NCBI RefSeq assembly: GCF_000192745.1
Contig: NC_015259.1
Location: 3,363,001 to 3,427,000 of the forward strand
DNA length: 64,000 bases
Origin: Polymorphum gilvum SL003B-26A1
Lineage (GTDB): Bacteria; Pseudomonadota; Alphaproteobacteria; Rhizobiales; Stappiaceae
Direction: 5' to 3'
Part shown: positions 43,154-52,021 of the stretch, piece after piece
Layout of the letters: each line of letters begins with the position of its first letter
Numbering within the stretch: position 1 is the first letter of the stretch
Made by a program: the position numbers and the translations under genes
Notes under the pieces: generated by a model
Databases searched by the model: none
What the model was told of the DNA's origin: nothing
The model's input: the letters and a program-made list of their open reading frames with translations, nothing else

Positions 43154-44338
43154 GTGACGGCACCCAACCGCAGGATCAACGCGGAGACGGTCGACTTCGA
43201 CCAGCTCTGGCGCGACCCCTATCCGACCTTCGCCCGGCTGCGGGCGACCAATCCGGTCGCCTTCGTGCCGCAGGCAGACCACTATTTCATCACCCGCTTC
43301 GACGACATCGCGCATATCGAGCGCCATCCCGCGATCTTCCGCGCCTCCGAGCCGCGCTCCCTGGTTAACCGGGTGATGGGCCACAGCTTCATGCGCAAGG
43401 ACGACGAGGAGCACATGGTGGAGCGCAAGATCGTCGCTCCGAGCTTCAGTCCGGCGGCGGCGAAAAAGGTCTGGTCCGACACGTTCCGGGAGATCGCGGC
43501 CGACCTGCTCGACGACCTGCAGGACAGGGGTTCCGCCGACCTCGTAGCCGACTTCGCGACGCCGATGGCCGCGCGCAGCCTGTGTACGGTGACCGGCCTC
43601 ACCAACATCGCCTGGCAGGACATCGCCCGCTGGTCGCAGGCCTTGATGGATGCAGTGCAGAACTATGCCCGCGATCCCGAACTCGCTCGTCTCGGCCAGG
43701 AGGCGTCCGACGGCATCGACGCTGCCATCGACGCCATGATCCCGGTGCGGCGCGCCAATCCCGACCGCAGCATCCTGTCGATGATGCTCGCCGGCGACAT
43801 GCCGCTCGACTCGATCCGCGCCAACCTGAAGGTGATCATCGGCGGCGGCCAGAACGAACCGCGCGACGCCAATTCGGGCCTGATCTGGGCGCTGCTGTCC
43901 AATCCCGACCAGCTTTCGGCGGTCAAGGCCGACCCGTCGCTGTGGCTGCGCGGCTTCGAGGAATACGTGCGCTGGGTGTCGCCGATCGGTATGTATCCGC
44001 GTACGGTCGGCCAGGAGACGGAACTTGCGGGCGTGCCGCTCAAGCCGGGCGACCGGCTGTTCCTGCTGGTCGGCTCGGCCAACCGCGACGAGGCGCAGTT
44101 CCGCGACCCCGACCGCTTCGACCTCCACCGCGAGGAGAGCCGGCACCTTGCCTTCGGGTCTGGACCGCATTTCTGCGCCGGCGCCTGGGTCGCGCGCGCC
44201 CAGGTCGCCGACATCGCCGTACCGATGCTGTTCGAGCGGCTGAAGAACCTCGAACTCGACGACAGCGGCGAACCGGCGCGCTGTGGCGGCTGGGCCTTCC
44301 GCGGCCTGCTTACCCTGCCGGCGCGCTGGAGCGCCTGA
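43154..44338 (+). CDS. Cytochrome P450 (bacterial class I; GcoA/CYP255-like features)
   Basis: 394-aa haem monooxygenase. The haem loop FGSGPHFCAG puts the Cys ligand at about 341; the ExxR helix is EEYVRW. The I helix reads IIGGGQNEPRD near 228-238, lacking the usual acid-Thr pair and with Gln-Asn-Glu-Pro instead. That pattern and the C-terminal GWAFRGLLTLPARW recall guaiacol O-demethylase GcoA, so an O-dealkylating or aromatic-hydroxylating role is plausible. GTG at 43154 follows GAGGGAG by 8 bases; an ATG at 43100 has no good site. Its redox partners are probably the ferredoxin and reductase at 57.2-58.8 kb. Confidence 0.9.
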   Translation: MTAPNRRINAETVDFDQLWRDPYPTFARLRATNPVAFVPQADHYFITRFDDIAHIERHPAIFRASEPRSLVNRVMGHSFMRKDDEEHMVERKIVAPSFSPAAAKKVWSDTFREIAADLLDDLQDRGSADLVADFATPMAARSLCTVTGLTNIAWQDIARWSQALMDAVQNYARDPELARLGQEASDGIDAAIDAMIPVRRANPDRSILSMMLAGDMPLDSIRANLKVIIGGGQNEPRDANSGLIWALLSNPDQLSAVKADPSLWLRGFEEYVRWVSPIGMYPRTVGQETELAGVPLKPGDRLFLLVGSANRDEAQFRDPDRFDLHREESRHLAFGSGPHFCAGAWVARAQVADIAVPMLFERLKNLELDDSGEPARCGGWAFRGLLTLPARWSA

Positions 44339-44424
44339 TAGGCGCCTTATGACCGAACGGCGGCGGAGGCGCATCGCGGGTCGCTCCGCCGCCGATCCGT
44401 CACCGTTATCGCGCTGTAAATTAT

Positions 44425-44436
44425 TTATCATGTTAA
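44425..44436. promoter_or_regulatory. Operator-like motif TTATCATGTTAA upstream of ThDP-enzyme operon
   Basis: This imperfect palindrome lies 74 bases before the ThDP-enzyme start in an A+T-rich patch (44418-44452). It matches 11 of 12 positions of the core of a perfect palindrome upstream of the CMD/HIBADH operon at 57101, suggesting a common regulator for both transcription units. Confidence 0.45.
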
Positions 44437-44509
44437 GTATATTGCATCTCGCATTCGCTCGGCTAAGATGGCCCGCATCGGCCGAGCGGAAGCGGGAGGA
44501 GCAACAGGC

Positions 44510-46162
44510 ATGCCGGAGCACAATTCTATGCGTCGCAGGACCGGCGGCGAGGCCCTTGTCGACGCCCTGGCGGCGCACGGCATCGATACCGTGTTCGGCA
44601 TTCCGGGCGCGCAGATCTACGGCCTGTTCGACGCCTTCGCCACGGCGACGCCGCCGCTGAAGGTGATCGCCCCGCGACACGAGCAGACCTGCGGCTACAT
44701 GGCGTTCGGCGCCGCCCTAGCAACAGGCAAGCCGGCCGTCTTTTCCGTCGTTCCGGGACCGGGCATCCTCAACGCCGGCGCGGCGATGCTGACCGCCTTC
44801 GGCTGCAATGCTCCGGTGCTGTGCCTGACCGGCCAGGTGCCGACCGGCTTCCTCGGCCAGGGCCGCGGTCACCTGCATGAAATGCCCGACCAGCTCGCCA
44901 CCCTGCGCACCTTCGTCAAGCATGCCGAGCGCGTCGACCATCCGGCCCAGGCCGGCACTGCCGTCGCGCGCGCCTTCCAGATCATGACCGGCGGACGCAA
45001 GGGACCAGCCGCACTGGAAATGCCCTGGGACGTGTTCACCCAGGCCGCCGTCACCCTGCCGCCCTCGCCGCTCGCCCCCCTCGATCCGCCGCCGGTCGAT
45101 GACCGCGCGATCGAGGACGCGGCCCGCCTGTGCGCATCGGCCCGCGCGCCGATGATCTTCGTCGGCTCGGGCGCGATCGGCACCGAGGCCGAGGTGCTGC
45201 GCCTTGCGGAGCTGCTCGACGCTCCCGTCGTGGCATTCCGCAGCGGCCGTGGCATCGTCGACGACGACCACGACCTCGGCCTCACCATGGCCGCAGCCTA
45301 TCGCCTGTGGCCGGACACCGACCTGATGATCGGCATCGGCACGCGTCTCGAACTGCCGACCTGGCGCTGGCCGTACCGTCCGGCAGGACAGAAGTCGATC
45401 CGCATCGACATCGATCCGGCCGAAATGCGCCGCTTCCGCCCCGATGTCGCCGTAGTTGCCGACGCGGCGGCCGGTGCGGCCGCGCTCGCCGACGCGCTCG
45501 GTCGCAACGCCGGCCCCGACGCCTCCCGCCGGCAGGCCATCGCCGCAGCCAAGGCCGCCGCTGCCGAGGCGATCCAGGCGGTGCAGCCGCAGATGTCCTA
45601 TCTGTCGGTGCTGCGCGAGATCCTGCCCAGGGACGGCATTGTTACTGACGAACTGTCACAGGTCGGCTTCGCTTCCTGGTACGGCCTGCCGATCCATCGG
45701 CCGCGCACCTTCCTCTCGTCCGGATACCAGGGCACGCTCGGCTCCGGCTTTCCGACCGCGCTCGGCGCCAAGATCGCCTGCCCGGATCGCGCCGTGGTCG
45801 CCATCTGCGGCGACGGCGGCTTCATGTTCGCTGCCCAGGAACTGGCGACCGCCGCCCAGTTCGGCATCGGCGTCGTCACCCTGGTGTTCAACAACCGCTC
45901 CTACGGCAACGTCCGGCGCGACCAGGTGCAGGGTTTCGAGGGTCGGATCGTCGGCGCCGATCTGGACAATCCGGACTTCGTCCGCTTTGCCCAGTCTTTC
46001 GGCGTCGACGGCGTGCGCGTCGACACGCCGGACTCCTTCCGCCGGGAACTGAAGCGGACGATCGCGGCCGACCGGCCGGCGCTGATCGAGGTCGCGGTCG
46101 AACGCGGCTCGGAGACCAGCCCCTGGGCCTTCATCCATCCGCCCAGGCCGGACGGCCTCTGA
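44510..46162 (+). CDS. Thiamine-diphosphate-dependent enzyme (acetolactate synthase/benzoylformate decarboxylase family)
   Basis: 550-aa ThDP enzyme. The activating Glu58 is in APRHEQTCGYMAFGAA; the cofactor motif GDGGFMFAAQELATAAQFG begins near 434 and ends with FNNRSYG. A central domain with the Rossmann-like GSGAIGTEAEVL binds FAD in synthases or is vestigial in decarboxylases. ATG at 44510 is chosen for GGGAGGAG upstream; an ATG at 44468 adds 14 residues. Whether it decarboxylates an aryl-glyoxylate or condenses 2-oxoacids cannot be settled by eye; the neighbouring FMN 2-hydroxyacid dehydrogenase favours decarboxylation of its 2-oxoacid product (inference). Confidence 0.9.
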   Translation: MPEHNSMRRRTGGEALVDALAAHGIDTVFGIPGAQIYGLFDAFATATPPLKVIAPRHEQTCGYMAFGAALATGKPAVFSVVPGPGILNAGAAMLTAFGCNAPVLCLTGQVPTGFLGQGRGHLHEMPDQLATLRTFVKHAERVDHPAQAGTAVARAFQIMTGGRKGPAALEMPWDVFTQAAVTLPPSPLAPLDPPPVDDRAIEDAARLCASARAPMIFVGSGAIGTEAEVLRLAELLDAPVVAFRSGRGIVDDDHDLGLTMAAAYRLWPDTDLMIGIGTRLELPTWRWPYRPAGQKSIRIDIDPAEMRRFRPDVAVVADAAAGAAALADALGRNAGPDASRRQAIAAAKAAAAEAIQAVQPQMSYLSVLREILPRDGIVTDELSQVGFASWYGLPIHRPRTFLSSGYQGTLGSGFPTALGAKIACPDRAVVAICGDGGFMFAAQELATAAQFGIGVVTLVFNNRSYGNVRRDQVQGFEGRIVGADLDNPDFVRFAQSFGVDGVRVDTPDSFRRELKRTIAADRPALIEVAVERGSETSPWAFIHPPRPDGL

Positions 46163-46203
46163 TAACCGCACAGCAAACGCTTCGGGAATCGGGAGAGAAG
46201 GGT

Positions 46204-46962
46204 ATGCCGACAGTCGTGGTCACGGGCGCCGGCTCGGGCATCGGTCAGGCAACGGCACTGCGTTTCGCGCAGGCCGGCTGGAACGTCGTCGCGGGACTGT
46301 ATGACGCGTCTCAGGAGACCGGGACGAAAGCGGTCCACGGCTTTGCCGAAGCCTCCGGCGGCTCCTGCCATACCGTCATTGCCGACATCTCGAAGGAGGT
46401 CGATGCGGAACGGCTGATCGAGGAGGCCGCCAGACAGTTCGCCTCGGTCGACGCGCTGGTGAATGCCGCCGGCATCACGCGCATGGTACCCCTCGCCGAC
46501 CTCGCCACCCTGACGCCGGAGATGTTCCACGCCATCTATGCGGTCAACACGGTCGGCGCCTTCCTGACTGCCCGCGCGGCCGCTCCGCACCTGCGCAAGG
46601 CGCAGGGCGCCATCGTCAACGTCTCGTCGCTCGCCGCGCGCACGGGCGGGGGCTCATCCATCGCCTATGCGGCCTCCAAGGCGGCATTGGAGACCGTGAC
46701 CCTGTCCCTCGCCCGCGTACTGGCGCCGCAGGTGCGGGTCAATGCCGTGGCGCCCGCCCTCGTTGCCGACGGCTTCGTCCAGCGCCTCGATCCCCGGGCT
46801 TTCGAGGAGCGTAAGAGGGGACAGGTCGAGCGCGCTCCGCTCGCCCGCATCGGCCGGCCGGACGACGTCGCCGAGACCATCTTCTGGCTGGCCACCGGCG
46901 CGCCGCTCGTCACCGGCGAGATCGTCACGCTCGACTGCGGCCTTCATCTGAACGCCGACTGA
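46204..46962 (+). CDS. Short-chain dehydrogenase/reductase
   Basis: 252-aa classical SDR: VTGAGSGIGQATALRFAQAG at 5-24 (TGxxxGxG), VNAAGITRM near 88-96, catalytic Ser in NVSSLAAR, and Tyr-Lys in SIAYAASKAALE at about 155-166. The ending IFWLATGAPLVTGEIVTLDC is standard. A Gly-Leu-Tyr-Asp after strand 2 suggests NAD preference. It lies 41 bases after the ThDP enzyme with a good site (gggagagaaggg). Confidence 0.93.
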   Translation: MPTVVVTGAGSGIGQATALRFAQAGWNVVAGLYDASQETGTKAVHGFAEASGGSCHTVIADISKEVDAERLIEEAARQFASVDALVNAAGITRMVPLADLATLTPEMFHAIYAVNTVGAFLTARAAAPHLRKAQGAIVNVSSLAARTGGGSSIAYAASKAALETVTLSLARVLAPQVRVNAVAPALVADGFVQRLDPRAFEERKRGQVERAPLARIGRPDDVAETIFWLATGAPLVTGEIVTLDCGLHLNAD

Positions 46963-47004
46963 CACATACGCCGCGACCAACGCGGCCCTTTTCGAGGAAA
47001 CGCC

Positions 47005-48762
47005 ATGACCGAACGCTTCACGCCGCGCCGCACGCCGCCCGAGGGTATGCCGCCGCGCCTGCGCTCCAGGACCATCTACACCGGCACCATCCGCGCCACG
47101 ACGCGCAGCTTCCTCTATGGCATCGGCTTCGACGACGAGGAGATCGAACGCCCGCATGTCGCCGTCGTGCACACCGGCGGCGAGATGAGCCCGTGCAACC
47201 TCAACCTGGCCGTCCAGGCGCAACACGCCAAGACCGGCGTCTATGCCGGCGGAGGTGCGCCGCACGAATGCCCGGTCGTGTCGGTTTCCGACGGCCTGTC
47301 CATGGCCCATTCCGGCATGCGCTTCTCGCTGATCTCGCGCGAACTCATCGCCGACAGCGTCGAGGCGACGGTGCGCGGCCACCAGTTCGACGGCATCTTC
47401 GGCATCGGCGGCTGCGACAAGAACCTCCCGGGCCTGATGATGGGGGCGGTGCGCTGCAACGTGCCGGCCGTGGTCATGCACGGCGGTGCCACCATTCCCG
47501 GTCGGCTCGACGGCAAGGACAGGAACGTCGTCGACACCTACGAGGCCATCGGCGGCGTGCTTGCCGGCACGGTCGAGCGCGCCGAACTCGACGCGCTCAG
47601 CCACGCCTGTCTGCCGACCGCCGGCTCGTGCCCCGGCCAGTTCACCGCCAATACCATGGGCATGGTCGCCGAGGCGCTCGGCCTCGCCCCGATCGGCAGC
47701 GCCATGATGCCCGCCGTCTACTCGCAGCGGGCGGCCGTCGCGCGCCGCGCCGGCAAGGCTCTGGTCGCGGCGATCGAACGCGACTGGCCGCGCGCGCGCG
47801 ACATCGTCACCCTGACAGCGCTCGAAAACGCCTGCGCCCTGGTCGCCGCCACCGGCGGCTCGACCAACGCCGCCCTGCATCTGCCGGCGATCGCCAACGA
47901 GGCCGGCATCGCCTTCGGCCTGCCGGAGATCGAGACGATCTTCGCTCGCACGCCTCTGATCGCCAACCTGCAGCCCGGCGGCCGCTATCTGGCACGTGAC
48001 CTCGACGCCATCGGCGGCACGGGCATCATCATCCGCGAACTGATCGCCGGCGGATTCATAGACGGCGATGCGCTCACCTACACCGGCCGCAGCCTGGCCG
48101 AGGAGACAGCCGGCGCACCTGCCCCCGATGGCGAGATCGTCAGACCCTGCAGCGACCCGATCTCGCCGACCGGCGGCCTGATCGTGCTGCGCGGCAACCT
48201 GTGTCCCGACGGCGCCGTGCTCAAGGTCGCCGGCCTCAAGACCCTGGTGCATCGGGGCAAGGCGCGCGTCTTCGACGGCGAGGAGGCCTGCCAGACCGCG
48301 GTGCAGAACCGCCGCTACGAGGAAGGCGACGTGATCGTCATCCGCAACGAGGGACCGAAGGGCGGTCCCGGCATGCGCGAGATGCTCGGCATCACCGCCC
48401 TGCTCTACGGCCAGGGCATGGGCGAGAAGGTCGCCTTGCTGACCGACGGCCGCTTCTCCGGCGCGACCCGGGGCCTGTGCATCGGCTATGCCGGACCGGA
48501 GGCCGCCGCCGGCGGCCCGCTCGCCCTTCTGAAGGACGGCGACATCGTCGCCATCGACGCGCGTCCCGGCCACGCGACCATACAGGTCGAACTGACCGAC
48601 GAGGAACTTCGCGCCCGCGCCGCCGCCTCCCCGTCAACCTGGAGCGCGCCGAAGGGCGGCCTGCTCGAGAAATACGCCGCTTGCGTGGGTCCGGCTTGGC
48701 GCGGCGCCGTGACTCATTCCGGCAACGTCGACTGGCCGCGCGACGAAGAGCCGACCCTCTGA
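47005..48762 (+). CDS. IlvD/Edd-family iron-sulfur dehydratase
   Basis: 585-aa dehydratase of the dihydroxy-acid or sugar-acid type. Three cluster ligands are seen: Cys in MSPCNLNL near 63, Cys in GIGGCDKNLPG near 136 and Cys in TAGSCPGQFTANTM near 207, the pattern of [2Fe-2S] members; SDGLSMAH also matches. RFSGATRGLCIGY near 490 is the C-terminal active-site strand. In this operon (SDR, then this enzyme, then FMN dehydrogenase) a catabolic 2,3-dihydroxyacid role is more likely than branched-chain amino-acid synthesis. Confidence 0.92.
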   Translation: MTERFTPRRTPPEGMPPRLRSRTIYTGTIRATTRSFLYGIGFDDEEIERPHVAVVHTGGEMSPCNLNLAVQAQHAKTGVYAGGGAPHECPVVSVSDGLSMAHSGMRFSLISRELIADSVEATVRGHQFDGIFGIGGCDKNLPGLMMGAVRCNVPAVVMHGGATIPGRLDGKDRNVVDTYEAIGGVLAGTVERAELDALSHACLPTAGSCPGQFTANTMGMVAEALGLAPIGSAMMPAVYSQRAAVARRAGKALVAAIERDWPRARDIVTLTALENACALVAATGGSTNAALHLPAIANEAGIAFGLPEIETIFARTPLIANLQPGGRYLARDLDAIGGTGIIIRELIAGGFIDGDALTYTGRSLAEETAGAPAPDGEIVRPCSDPISPTGGLIVLRGNLCPDGAVLKVAGLKTLVHRGKARVFDGEEACQTAVQNRRYEEGDVIVIRNEGPKGGPGMREMLGITALLYGQGMGEKVALLTDGRFSGATRGLCIGYAGPEAAAGGPLALLKDGDIVAIDARPGHATIQVELTDEELRARAAASPSTWSAPKGGLLEKYAACVGPAWRGAVTHSGNVDWPRDEEPTL

Positions 48763-48870
48763 ACCGCCGCAGCCGGCCGGACCTCGCCCTGCCGACCGGG
48801 CTTTTCCGGCCGGCGGATCCGTGCGAAAGCTCCGCCACCCGGTCCGATCCAGCCTGAAAGGCCGTCCGCC

Positions 48871-50025
48871 ATGCTGTTGTCCCTCGAGCACATGCGCCGT
48901 CGCGCCAGGCGCCGCATTCCCCGCGTCGCCTTCGACTATCTCGACGGCGGCGCCGGAGACGAGGCCGGCGTGCGCGAGAACCGCGCCGCCTTCGACCGGC
49001 TTCGTTTCCTGCCGCGCGCGCTGCGCAACGTCGATGCCGTCGATCCCTCGGCGACCCTGTTCGGCCGCCGCTGGGCGCTGCCCTTCGGCATCGCGCCGAT
49101 CGGGCTCGGCAATCTCGTCTGGCCGGGCGCAGACGCCATGGTGTGTCGCGCCGCGCGCGACGCCGGCCTTCCCTACACGCTGTCGACCGCCGGCACGACC
49201 GCGATCGAGACCATCCGCGGACTGGCTCCGGAGACGTCCTGGTTCCAGCTCTACGTCGCGCGCGAGCAGACCATCGCCGAGGACCTGATCGCGCGCGCGG
49301 AAGGCTGCGAGGTGCTGTTCGTGACCGTCGACGTGCCGGCGCCGGCGCGCCGCCCGCGCGACATCGCCAACGGTCTCAGCCTGCCGCTGAAGCCGTCGCT
49401 GCGCATGGCCGCCGACATCGCCTGCCATCCCCGCTGGACCGCCGCCATGCTGCGGGCGGGCCAGCCGCGCTTCGCCAACATCGAGCGCTATGCGCCGGGA
49501 GCGACCAACGCCCAGGCGCTCGCCGCCTTCATGGCCAGCCAGAGTTCCGGGCGTGTCGACTGGGCCTATCTCGACTGGCTGCGCGGGCGCTGGCTTGGCC
49601 GACTGGTCGTCAAGGGCCTGCTGGCGCCGGAGGATGTCTGCCGCGCCCGCGACGCCGGCGCCGACGCGGTCGTCGTCTCCAACCACGGCGGCCGGCAACT
49701 GGAGGCCAGCGTCGCCTCACTGACCATGCTGCCGGAGATCCGCCGTGCCGTCGGTCCCGACTTCCCGCTGCTGCTCGACAGCGGCGTGCGCTCGGGCGCC
49801 GACGTGGTCAAGGCGCTCGTCGCCGGCGCCGATTTCGTGCTGATCGGCCGTGCCGCCATGTATGCGGTCGCCGCCGCCGGCGAGGCCGGGGTACGCGACC
49901 TCGTCCGCCTGTTCGAGGCCGAGATCCGCAGCGTCATGGCCCAGCTCGGCGTCACGCGCACCCAGGACCTCGACGCCGGCCTCGCCTATTCGGACTTTGG
50001 CGCCGTCTCCAGCAGCCGTCCGTAG
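48871..50025 (+). CDS. FMN-dependent 2-hydroxyacid dehydrogenase (mandelate/lactate dehydrogenase family)
   Basis: 384-aa flavoprotein oxidising a 2-hydroxyacid to a 2-oxoacid. Seen are FDYLDGGAGDE near 20-30 (FMN loop), IAPIGLGNLVWPGAD, TLSTAGTTAIE, WFQLYV near 124 (substrate Tyr), the Lys in GRLVVKGLLAPED near 248 and the catalytic His-Arg in VVSNHGGRQLE near 271. The mandelate dehydrogenase branch is as good a match as lactate dehydrogenase. The last 40 bases overlap the 3' end of the arylmalonate decarboxylase-like gene on the other strand. Confidence 0.93.
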   Translation: MLLSLEHMRRRARRRIPRVAFDYLDGGAGDEAGVRENRAAFDRLRFLPRALRNVDAVDPSATLFGRRWALPFGIAPIGLGNLVWPGADAMVCRAARDAGLPYTLSTAGTTAIETIRGLAPETSWFQLYVAREQTIAEDLIARAEGCEVLFVTVDVPAPARRPRDIANGLSLPLKPSLRMAADIACHPRWTAAMLRAGQPRFANIERYAPGATNAQALAAFMASQSSGRVDWAYLDWLRGRWLGRLVVKGLLAPEDVCRARDAGADAVVVSNHGGRQLEASVASLTMLPEIRRAVGPDFPLLLDSGVRSGADVVKALVAGADFVLIGRAAMYAVAAAGEAGVRDLVRLFEAEIRSVMAQLGVTRTQDLDAGLAYSDFGAVSSSRP

Positions 50026-50729
50026 CCGGGCGCTTCGCCACCGTGACCGATCAGCCGCGCGGCGGCCCAGGCCCCGGCGACCGCGCTGGAGATCACCGGC
50101 ACGCCGAGCCTGTCCTCAAGCGGCAGGGTCACCGACAGCGTCTGCAGCCCTCCGCAGGAGACCAGCAGGGCGTCGGCCTCCGGCGCCGCGACAAAGGCCC
50201 GCGTGCCAAGACCGATCAGGTCGTCGTCGCCGATCGCCAGCACGTCGCCGACGGCGCTGATCTGCAGGCTGTCGAGGCCGAGTACCTCGAAGCCGTGATG
50301 CAGCAGAAACGCCGTCAGCCGGTCGTTGACCTCGTCGACATAGGCGGTCGCCACCGCAAGACGCCGCGCCCCGACGGCGCGCAGCGCCTCGACGACCGCG
50401 CAGCTCATCGTGGTGACGGGAAGACCGGTCGCCGACGCCATGCGCTCGACCAGCGCGTCGTTGAACGCCGCGCCGCGGTAGAAGCTCAGCGATGTGCCCA
50501 TCAGCGCGACTGCCGCCGCGCCTTCTGCGGCCAGCGCGCGGGCGGCCGCCTCGACCCTGTCGATGACGTCGTCGTAGCCGTCGCGGGTCATCGTCGCCAG
50601 CGCCAGGCCCCTGGCGGCAAAGCGCAGCGCATCGCCGTAGAGCGCCGGCGGCTCGGGCGGCACCAGGCCTGTCGCAGGCGGCACGATCAGGCCGACCAGC
50701 GGCCGGCCGTCGCCCGGCCGGGAGGTCAT
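49986..50729 (-). CDS. Arylmalonate decarboxylase homologue (Asp/Glu racemase superfamily)
   Basis: 247-aa cofactor-free enzyme closely resembling Bordetella arylmalonate decarboxylase (240 aa), which decarboxylates 2-aryl-malonates enantioselectively. Shared are the start VGLIVPPATGLVPPEPPALY, GTSLSFYRGAAFN at 78-90 (dioxyanion hole), ATAYVDEVN near 127-135 and the catalytic Cys192 in LLVSCGGLQTL. Position 78, Cys in racemases and maleate isomerases of this fold, is Gly here as in the decarboxylase, so a single-cysteine decarboxylase is predicted. Its ATG overlaps the stop of the TRAP large-permease gene (ATGA), linking it to an imported acid. Confidence 0.88.
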   Translation of the reverse strand: MTSRPGDGRPLVGLIVPPATGLVPPEPPALYGDALRFAARGLALATMTRDGYDDVIDRVEAAARALAAEGAAAVALMGTSLSFYRGAAFNDALVERMASATGLPVTTMSCAVVEALRAVGARRLAVATAYVDEVNDRLTAFLLHHGFEVLGLDSLQISAVGDVLAIGDDDLIGLGTRAFVAAPEADALLVSCGGLQTLSVTLPLEDRLGVPVISSAVAGAWAAARLIGHGGEAPGYGRLLETAPKSE

Positions 50730-52021
50730 TGTGCCATCTGCTGCGGCAGGTAGAGCACCAGCCAGGGCAGCAGCACGATCAGCGCGAGGCGAATGAAGTC
50801 GGCGGCGATGAACGGCAGGATACCCTTGTAGATCTCCGTCGTCTTGACGTTGTGCAGCACCGTGCGGATGACAAAGATGTTCATGCCGATCGGCGGCGTG
50901 ATCAGGCTGATCTCGACCACCACGACGACGAGGATGCCGAACCAGATCGGGTCGAAGCCGAGGCCGACGACCAGCGGGAAGAACACCGGCACTGTCAGCA
51001 GGATCATCGCCAGCGAATCGAACACCGCCCCGAGCACCAGGTAAAACACGATCAGGAGCAGGATCACGCCCATCGGCGACAGACCGAAGCCGTTGATGAA
51101 TTGTACCACCGCGCTCGGCACGCCGGCGACGTTGACGAAGTTGGAGAAGATCAGCGCGCCTACCAGCACGGCCATCAGCATGGCCGTGGTGCGCGCCGTC
51201 TCCAGCAGCAGCTTGAGCAGCGAGCGGACCGTCAGCGTGCGACGCAGCAGGGCGATGAAAAACGCGCCGGTAGCGCCGACGCCGGCAGCCTCCGTCGCCG
51301 TGAAGACGCCGAGATAGATGCCGCCGATGACCACGATGAACAGCACCAGCGTCGTCCAGACCGTGCCGAGCGCCGCGAAGCGCTCGCGCCAGGCCAGGCG
51401 CGGCCCGCGCGGGCCGGCCTCCGGCCGCAGCGTGACCACCGCGATGACCGCCAGGATGTACAGCAGGATGCCCATCACGCCCGGCACGATGCCGGCGATG
51501 AACAGCTGGCCGATGCTGGTCTCGGTGATGCTGCCGTAGATCACCATGATCACGGAGGGCGGGATCAGGATGCCGAGCGTGCCGCCGGCGGCGACCGAGC
51601 CGGCCGACAGGGAATCGGAATAGCCGTAGCGCTTCATCGAGGGCAGCGCGATCGCCGACATGGTCGCGGCGGTGGCCAGGCTTGAGCCGCAGACGGCCGC
51701 AAAGCCGCCGCAGGCGATGATGGTCGCGATGGCAAGGCCGCCGCGCCGGTGACCCACGAAGGCGTTGGAGGCGGCATAAAGCTCGCGCGACAGGCCGGCG
51801 TGGTTGACCAGGTTGCCCATCAGCAGGAACAGCGGCAGCACGGAGAGCGAATAGCTCGACAGCGTGTCCCAGGTGATCTGCGCGACCATCGCGCCGGCAG
51901 GCTTAAAGGCGATCAGGTAGCCGAAGCCGAAATAGCCGACGAAGCCGAGCGCCAGCGCCAGCGGAAAGCCGAAGAACAGCAGCAGGAAGAGTACGACGAA
52001 GCCGATCAGCGCGATGGTCAT
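50726..52021 (-). CDS. TRAP transporter large permease (DctM type), system B
   Basis: 431-aa membrane protein with about 12 segments, start MTIALIGFVVLFLLLFFGFP. It has GSSLATAATMSAIALPSM, LIPPSVIMVIYGSITETSIG and the C-terminal SLITPPIGMNIFVIRTV, all DctM landmarks. It overlaps both neighbours by 4 bases, so permease and decarboxylase are made together. Confidence 0.95.
   Translation of the reverse strand: MTIALIGFVVLFLLLFFGFPLALALGFVGYFGFGYLIAFKPAGAMVAQITWDTLSSYSLSVLPLFLLMGNLVNHAGLSRELYAASNAFVGHRRGGLAIATIIACGGFAAVCGSSLATAATMSAIALPSMKRYGYSDSLSAGSVAAGGTLGILIPPSVIMVIYGSITETSIGQLFIAGIVPGVMGILLYILAVIAVVTLRPEAGPRGPRLAWRERFAALGTVWTTLVLFIVVIGGIYLGVFTATEAAGVGATGAFFIALLRRTLTVRSLLKLLLETARTTAMLMAVLVGALIFSNFVNVAGVPSAVVQFINGFGLSPMGVILLLIVFYLVLGAVFDSLAMILLTVPVFFPLVVGLGFDPIWFGILVVVVVEISLITPPIGMNIFVIRTVLHNVKTTEIYKGILPFIAADFIRLALIVLLPWLVLYLPQQMAQ

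Noticed and set aside
43028-44680. 550-codon open frame on the minus strand across the P450 gene
   Set aside because: Shadow of the P450 reading frame; it would overlap three well-supported genes.
46654-48573. 639-codon open frame on the minus strand
   Set aside because: Antisense to the SDR and IlvD/Edd genes, with low-complexity Ala/Gly/Asp/Arg composition and no motif; the sense strand genes are certain.
47005-48762. Biosynthetic dihydroxyacid dehydratase IlvD for branched-chain amino acids
   Set aside because: Fold and cluster ligands agree, but the surrounding catabolic genes and lack of ilvBHC nearby make a sugar-acid or other catabolic role more likely; the family label was kept general.
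49986-50729. Aspartate/glutamate racemase or maleate isomerase
   Set aside because: Those enzymes need two active-site cysteines; the first position is Gly78 here, as in arylmalonate decarboxylase, and the flanking motifs match the decarboxylase.
49143-50753. 536-codon plus-strand frame
   Set aside because: Runs through the FMN dehydrogenase in another frame and antisense through the decarboxylase gene; composition is Arg-rich and unrecognisable.
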